29,862 nt of DNA from Bacteroidales bacterium. GTDB taxonomy: Bacteria; Bacteroidota; Bacteroidia; Bacteroidales; F082. The notes beneath the pieces were generated by a model. That model had not been told where the DNA came from. It saw nothing but the letters and a program-made list of their open reading frames with translations, and searched no databases. Shown piece after piece: positions 26,207-29,862 of this stretch. The stretch spans positions 1 through 29,862 of the forward strand of contig JAILDR010000034.1 of the NCBI GenBank assembly GCA_024689285.1. The letters run 5' to 3'. The first letter of the stretch is position 1; each line of letters starts with the position of its first letter. The translations under genes were made by a program, and so were the position numbers.

Positions 26207-26426
26207 TAGAATGGTCCTAGAATGGTCCAAGAATGGTGGTAGAAGACTCCTAGAAGACTCCTAGAAGACTTTGGAAGCTTCCGGCAGGGTTCCTTCAAGT
26301 AACTATCAAGTTACTTTCAAGTAACTTCCATTGCTCTATACCTGACTCAGCCCTCAGCCCTCATACTTCAGCCCTCTATAGGGCTATCGAAGGGCTATCC
26401 AACGGCTATCGAAGGGCTATCCGTCA
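26207..26426. repeat. 220-bp array of 11-bp units in constant register
   Basis: The stretch divides into twenty 11-bp units. Recognisable families in order are TAGAATGGTCC (26207, 26218; variant AAGAATGGTGG at 26229), TAGAAGACTCC (26240, 26251; variant ending TTT at 26262), TCAAGTAACTA with variants (26295, 26306, 26317) and GCTATCGAAGG with variants (26383, 26394, 26405, 26416). Units at 26273-26294 and 26328-26382 are unrelated or degenerate but the register is kept. The array ends exactly at the stop codon of the putative DNA-binding gene and so forms its 3' region. It is not a CRISPR array. Confidence 0.85.
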
Positions 26427-26987
26427 AATAACCTCCAGCTCGCACAAACCTCCCTTGTTGCCGACCACGAAATCCACAGTCGGATTGCTGCCTTGGACGA
26501 GACGGGAAAGGTAAAGCGGCTCATGAAGGATGAAGATGCTGGCGTAGAACGTGTTACCGACCTTCAGCTTGGAGTTTTCGGCTTCTTCCACGATGAACTG
26601 CTCTTCGCCAAGATAGCGGAAGGTGCAGCGACGGTTGGGCATCCATGACACTCTGACGCGGTCGCCTGCCTTCAATTCGTTGGCTCTGACATGGGGCGAG
26701 AGCACCTCGTTCGAGTTGCCTTCCTGGCTGATGCTGTGCACGAAATCGTCCCAGTCGTTGTAACCGAGGAAGCGCGACAGGATCTCCAACGTGCTGTTGC
26801 GGGTTTGGTCGGCACCGTCGATGTACCCCCACAGGCGTTTCAAGGTGGTGGGACTCATCGTTTCATGAGTGCGCTCCCACACGGCACCGCTGAGGAAGAT
26901 GAAGTCGTTGGGTGTCTTCATCTTGCGTTTCAAATTGTTTTCGATGCGTTGTCTGAGTTCTGTAATCTCGGGACTGGTCTTCTGCAT
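26424..26987 (-). CDS. Small putative DNA-binding protein (unrecognised family)
   Basis: The protein has 187 residues. I chose ATG 26987 (MQKTSPEITELRQRIE); the frame stays open far upstream but there it opposes the kinase gene and lacks family character. The N-terminal ~85 residues are helical and contain MSPTTLKRLWGYIDG and TLEILSRFLGYNDWDDFV. This looks like a Bacteroidetes HTH-like module in which the TTLKRLWGY helix would read DNA; that is inference. The C-terminal ~85 residues (from ELKAGDRVRVSW) look like a small beta-barrel. The gene is divergent from the kinase with a palindrome in the 120-bp gap, and its stop lies at the end of the 11-bp array. Confidence 0.7.
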   Translation of the reverse strand: MQKTSPEITELRQRIENNLKRKMKTPNDFIFLSGAVWERTHETMSPTTLKRLWGYIDGADQTRNSTLEILSRFLGYNDWDDFVHSISQEGNSNEVLSPHVRANELKAGDRVRVSWMPNRRCTFRYLGEEQFIVEEAENSKLKVGNTFYASIFILHEPLYLSRLVQGSNPTVDFVVGNKGGLCELEVI

Positions 26988-27010
26988 AAGGTCTGTGTGT
27001 TTTGACCCTG

Positions 27011-27018
27011 CAAAGAAA
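27011..27018 (-). promoter_or_regulatory. Weak -7-like box TTTCTTTG for the putative DNA-binding gene
   Basis: The minus strand reads TTTCTTTG, one base from TAnnTTTG. A minus-strand TTTG (27036-27039) lies 17 bp upstream and falls inside the palindrome at 27034-27054. Confidence 0.3.
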
Positions 27019-27033
27019 CGAACTTTTCGTGAA

Positions 27034-27054
27034 ACCAAAATGGTCCATTTTGGT
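27034..27054. promoter_or_regulatory. Perfect palindrome (10-bp arms, 1-nt centre), putative operator
   Basis: Left arm ACCAAAATGG (27034-27043), centre T (27044), right arm CCATTTTGGT (27045-27054). It lies in the divergent gap between the putative DNA-binding gene and the kinase gene, upstream of both -7-like boxes. The symmetry suits a dimeric regulator. It contains AATGGTCC (27039-27046), also found in the 11-bp array. Confidence 0.6.
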
Positions 27055-27083
27055 CCTTTTTCAATTGGTAAAGAATAAAACCT

Positions 27084-27091
27084 TATTTTTG
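27084..27091 (+). promoter_or_regulatory. Putative -7 box TATTTTTG for the kinase gene
   Basis: This exact TAnnTTTG match stands 16 bp before the ATG at 27108. A TTG at 27065-27067 is a weak upstream element with a 16-bp spacer. Confidence 0.5.
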
Positions 27092-27107
27092 CACCAAAAT
27101 TCAACGA

Positions 27108-29390
27108 ATGAACGACGACAGCACTTCTGGCCCCCTCAGCAGAACTTTCCTCTCGGACGACGAGGTGCAGACCTCCTTCATGCCGATAGACAGTCGCGGA
27201 TTCAACCAACTGGTCAAGGTGAAGCGGCAGGGCCGGTGGTTTCTGCTGAAAGGCCTCAAGGCCGAGTATCGCTCCAAACCTGTCTACTTCGAATTGCTGA
27301 AGAAGGAGTATGCCCTGATGGTACAACTCGACCACCCCAATATTGTGAAAGCTTACGCCAAGGAGATGAACGACGAGATGGGACCCTGCATCGTGATGGA
27401 ATACATCGATGGAATGACGCTTGACCGATTTCTCGAAAGCAAGCCCACAAGGCAAGCTCGCCGTAAGGTGGTGGACCAACTTGTTGACGCATTGGCCTAC
27501 ATCCACAGCAAGCAAATCGTGCACCGCGACCTGAAGCCCAGCAACATCCTTATCACACGCAACGGCAACAACGTGAAAATCATCGACTTCGGCCTTTCCG
27601 ATGCCGACGATTACGCCATTCTGAAACAATCTGCCGGTACCTTGAAATATATGGCACCTGAACAAAAGAACAATTTTTATGAGCAAAAGCAAGTGGGGGA
27701 GGTAATTAATTGTAAATCAGATGTGTATACGTTTGGTTTGTTGCTGCGCGAGATTTTTCCGCACCGCTATCGTCGCATTGTGGCCAAATGCACACGCGAA
27801 AACCCCGAACACCGCTATGCCGATATGGAGGCGGTGCGCAAAGCCATGGAACGCAACGACAGGATGCGGAGAACTATTCCTTTTTTGACCGTGTTGCTGC
27901 TTGCCATGATAGGTGTTCTGCTCATAGCGATAAAACCGTCAAAAACCCTTGAAACCCCAGAAATAACAGCAAACGGCATTTCAGCTGACCAGAATAACTA
28001 TTTTGCTGAAGCCGCATGGTATATTAACACTATGCTTCATCCTATTAGCGAGGAAGCTGAAAAAGGGGAGGAATGTCGCGAGGTGCTGCTCGAGCGATTG
28101 GCGAAAACTAGCTTGGAAATCAGTTCGTTGACCAAAGAGATGAGCTACTTGTATAGGACCAATAGCCAGGAATGGCTGACGTTTATGTCCCGTATAGGAG
28201 AGGTGCAAAAGCTGAAAGAACAGAAGGTCATTGACCAGATTAATGCCAACTGCAAGCCCTACAAGGGCGACCATTTGGAATGGATTATCTCGCCCACGGT
28301 GATGACGATGCCAGTGGATGAGGTCACTGCCACTTCGGCAACGAGCGGCGTTGATGTGCTTGGCAATGGTAACCTTGAGGGCATGGAACTCGGCATCTGC
28401 TGGGGCATGCTGCACAACCCGACCACAAGAGGTTGTCATGCGAGTTGCGGCAAAAACAGCGCTGTGGTGATGAGCGGATTGGTGCCAAACACAACCTATT
28501 TTGTGAGGGCTTATCTGACCAATGCCGCTGGTACCACCTACGGCAAGGAGATCCCATTCAACACGTTGCCCACAGATAGCGTTGTTGCCATGGAAGATGG
28601 TGAATTGCCAGGACTTTTCTCAATCGCTGAAGGCAAGCGAGTAAGGTTCTCCAGCGGAAACCTGCAATATCAGGCCACCACGGGGACGTGGCGTTTTGCT
28701 GAGCATCAATATGACGTGATTGGGAAGGACAACGAGAAGATTTCAGCGACCTACAGCGGCTGGATCGACCTGTTTGGCTGGGCTACGAGCGGTTACGATC
28801 ACGGTGCGGTGAACTGGCAGCCCTGGAGCGGCAACATCGACAGCAAGAGCAACGCTTTGCACCAAGCCTACGGCAAGGCTTCGTACAACCTCAACGACCA
28901 AACCGGGCAAGCCGACTGGGGTTACAATGCCATAAGTAATGGTGGCAACAAGGAAAACATCGGTTGGCGAACCCTGAGCCGCGACGAATGGGTGTATCTG
29001 CTCTTCGTGCGCAACACCGCATCGGGAGCCCGCTTTGCTGGAGCTGTTGTCAACGGTGTAAATGGCATCCTGTTGTTTCCGGATCATTGGAAAGTGACAA
29101 CCTATCAGCTTAACTCCGTCAATAGCGAGGTGCTTGTGTTCGAAAGCAATATCATCAGCCTTGCTGACTGGCAGAACGTGCTTGAGCCTGTGGGAGCGGT
29201 GTTTTTGCCCGAGGCGGGTGCTCGCACCATCGAAGGTGTGTTTCTTGATATAGGCGTCTATCATACCTCCACGGCCGCTGCCGAGTGCCTTTACGAATTG
29301 ATGTTTGCCGAGGATGAGCGGCTCTTTGTCGGAGCCGGTGCCCATCGTGGCGACGGTATGGCGGTGCGGCTGGTGAAGGATGTGGAGTAG
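27108..29390 (+). CDS. Transmembrane serine/threonine protein kinase with a large extracytoplasmic part
   Basis: The 760-residue protein has an N-terminal eukaryotic-type kinase domain (about 30-250). Visible elements are the putative catalytic Lys48 (FLLKGL), Glu67 (KKEYALM), HRDLKPSN (139-146), DFG (160-162) and APE (184-186, GTLKYMAPEQ). A normal GXGXXG loop is missing; the equivalent reads DSRGFNQLVKV. One TM helix (about 257-275) is followed by a helical segment (about 290-410), a fibronectin-III-like module (about 415-490, ending YFVRAYLTNAAGTTYGKEI) and a C-terminal domain (about 500-755) starting VRFSSGNLQYQATTGTWRF. That last type occurs in many secreted Bacteroidetes proteins. The topology suggests sensing outside and phosphorylation inside. 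The ligand and targets are unknown. It is divergent from the putative DNA-binding gene. Confidence 0.88.
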   Translation: MNDDSTSGPLSRTFLSDDEVQTSFMPIDSRGFNQLVKVKRQGRWFLLKGLKAEYRSKPVYFELLKKEYALMVQLDHPNIVKAYAKEMNDEMGPCIVMEYIDGMTLDRFLESKPTRQARRKVVDQLVDALAYIHSKQIVHRDLKPSNILITRNGNNVKIIDFGLSDADDYAILKQSAGTLKYMAPEQKNNFYEQKQVGEVINCKSDVYTFGLLLREIFPHRYRRIVAKCTRENPEHRYADMEAVRKAMERNDRMRRTIPFLTVLLLAMIGVLLIAIKPSKTLETPEITANGISADQNNYFAEAAWYINTMLHPISEEAEKGEECREVLLERLAKTSLEISSLTKEMSYLYRTNSQEWLTFMSRIGEVQKLKEQKVIDQINANCKPYKGDHLEWIISPTVMTMPVDEVTATSATSGVDVLGNGNLEGMELGICWGMLHNPTTRGCHASCGKNSAVVMSGLVPNTTYFVRAYLTNAAGTTYGKEIPFNTLPTDSVVAMEDGELPGLFSIAEGKRVRFSSGNLQYQATTGTWRFAEHQYDVIGKDNEKISATYSGWIDLFGWATSGYDHGAVNWQPWSGNIDSKSNALHQAYGKASYNLNDQTGQADWGYNAISNGGNKENIGWRTLSRDEWVYLLFVRNTASGARFAGAVVNGVNGILLFPDHWKVTTYQLNSVNSEVLVFESNIISLADWQNVLEPVGAVFLPEAGARTIEGVFLDIGVYHTSTAAAECLYELMFAEDERLFVGAGAHRGDGMAVRLVKDVE

Positions 29391-29470
29391 GACATTATTT
29401 AAACAGATCGTCAAGTGTCACTGGAAGAGAAGTGCTTATCGCCTCCATAAGCCAAGCGGCTCCAGCGCAT

Positions 29471-29543
29471 AAGTGGTAGTTTATTGTGCTCAAAAAACGG
29501 AATAAGTGGTAAAAATTATGCTGAAAAAAACGGAATAAGTGGT
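29471..29543 (+). repeat. 33-bp direct repeats upstream of the AAA ATPase gene
   Basis: AAGTGGT occurs at 29471, 29504 and 29537, spaced exactly 33 bp. The first two head full 33-bp units that end alike, (C/G)AAAAAACGGAAT; the third is only the AAGTGGT head followed by a T-run. The -7 box at 29562 lies 19 bp further on. The 205-bp gap (29391-29595) holds no gene that I can support. Confidence 0.8.
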
Positions 29544-29561
29544 TTTTTGGAAATATTTTGA

Positions 29562-29569
29562 TATCTTTG
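29562..29569 (+). promoter_or_regulatory. Putative -7 box TATCTTTG for the AAA ATPase gene
   Basis: This exact TAnnTTTG match lies 26 bp before the ATG at 29596 and just downstream of the 33-bp repeats. No TTTG is seen at the standard -33 spacing. Confidence 0.55.
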
Positions 29570-29595
29570 CGGCGTGATTAATAGCCAAATAAGAT

Positions 29596-29862
29596 ATGCT
29601 CGAACGTAAATTTACACAGTATCTTGAACATTTTCTGACCAAGGAACCCAATAAAATACTGTTGGTCAACGGAGCCCGACAAATCGGGAAGTCGTACCTT
29701 GTACGCTATGTCGGGAAGCGGCTTTTCAAGCATTTCGTCGAGATCAACCTTAAGGAGGACAAGGAAGGTGATCAGGTGTTTGCCGGTGTGAAGACCACCA
29801 ACGACCTCTATATGCGATTGGGAAACTATTATTCGAAGCCTTTGGGCGACAAGACCGACACG
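29596..29862 (+). CDS. AAA-family ATPase (DUF4143-type), N-terminal part only
   Basis: ATG 29596 opens a frame of 89 codons that runs off the right edge. The protein begins MLERKFTQYLEHFL and has Walker A GARQIGKS at residues 26-33 (ILLVNGARQIGKSYLV), followed by HFVEINLKEDKEGDQVF. This is the opening of the AAA_14/DUF4143 ATPases, common in several copies in Bacteroidetes genomes and of uncertain function. Direct repeats and a TATCTTTG box precede it. Confidence 0.85.
   Translation, partial: MLERKFTQYLEHFLTKEPNKILLVNGARQIGKSYLVRYVGKRLFKHFVEINLKEDKEGDQVFAGVKTTNDLYMRLGNYYSKPLGDKTDT

Noticed and set aside
25900..26298. 132-codon minus-strand open frame across the tRNA and repeat block
   Set aside because: It reads through tRNA-Leu and the G/C-rich repeats. 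Its AGVAELVDALDLG stretch is the well-known false translation of a tRNA-Leu gene.
26207..26426. CRISPR array
   Set aside because: Units are 11 bp with no spacers and no cas genes nearby.
26988..27692. Upstream extension of the putative DNA-binding gene by about 235 codons
   Set aside because: It runs antisense through the kinase coding region and the divergent promoter. The part after ATG 26987 alone has protein-like character.

Overview
The window looks like a chromosomal segment of a Bacteroidales (Bacteroidetes) bacterium, probably from the Prevotella/Muribaculaceae side. This rests on gene content and style: a Bacteroidetes YjgP/YjgQ-type permease, an HU-like/SPOR protein, DUF4294, a membrane-bound AraC-type regulator, and several matches to the Bacteroidetes -7 promoter box TAnnTTTG. 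Start codons also mostly lack a Shine-Dalgarno sequence. Taxonomy below order level is a guess.

Layout. (1) 1-8293, minus strand: rsmG, an M16 zinc peptidase, an MFS transporter and a kelch/TM/AraC regulator form one run. A 16-bp perfect inverted repeat follows, then two secreted proteins, a beta-helix-like protein and one cut by the left edge. (2) 8396-10524: a glucosaminidase/LysM protein (+) converges on a membrane glycosyltransferase (-). (3) 10593-17680, plus strand: tgt, an LptF/LptG-like permease, a deoxynucleoside kinase, kdsB, an HU-like/SPOR protein, trmB and a HerA-like ATPase, tightly packed. (4) 17715-21870: pcm (-), then a Gfo/Idh/MocA oxidoreductase, a lipoprotein and a polyprenyl-phosphate sugar transferase (+). 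(5) 21875-26007, minus strand: tRNA-Leu(UAG), tig, clpP, clpX and a DUF4294 protein. (6) 26008-29862 is the accessory part. It holds a 416-bp noncoding stretch built from short repeats, a small putative DNA-binding gene (-), a divergent transmembrane Ser/Thr kinase (+), 33-bp direct repeats, and the start of an AAA ATPase gene that runs off the right edge.

How it fits together. Most of regions 1-5 is housekeeping: envelope biogenesis (kdsB, LptF/G-like, glycosyltransferases, SPOR, glucosaminidase), RNA modification (rsmG, tgt, trmB) and protein folding and turnover (tig, clpP, clpX, pcm, M16).

The most interesting material is the following. A 220-bp array keeps an 11-bp register through four different repeat families. 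A perfect palindrome lies between the putative DNA-binding gene and the kinase gene, and shares an 8-mer with that array. An interspersed palindromic repeat has been absorbed in frame into the linker of the kelch/AraC regulator. The Tgt enzyme lacks all three zinc-binding cysteines. All functions are read from sequence without database searches.
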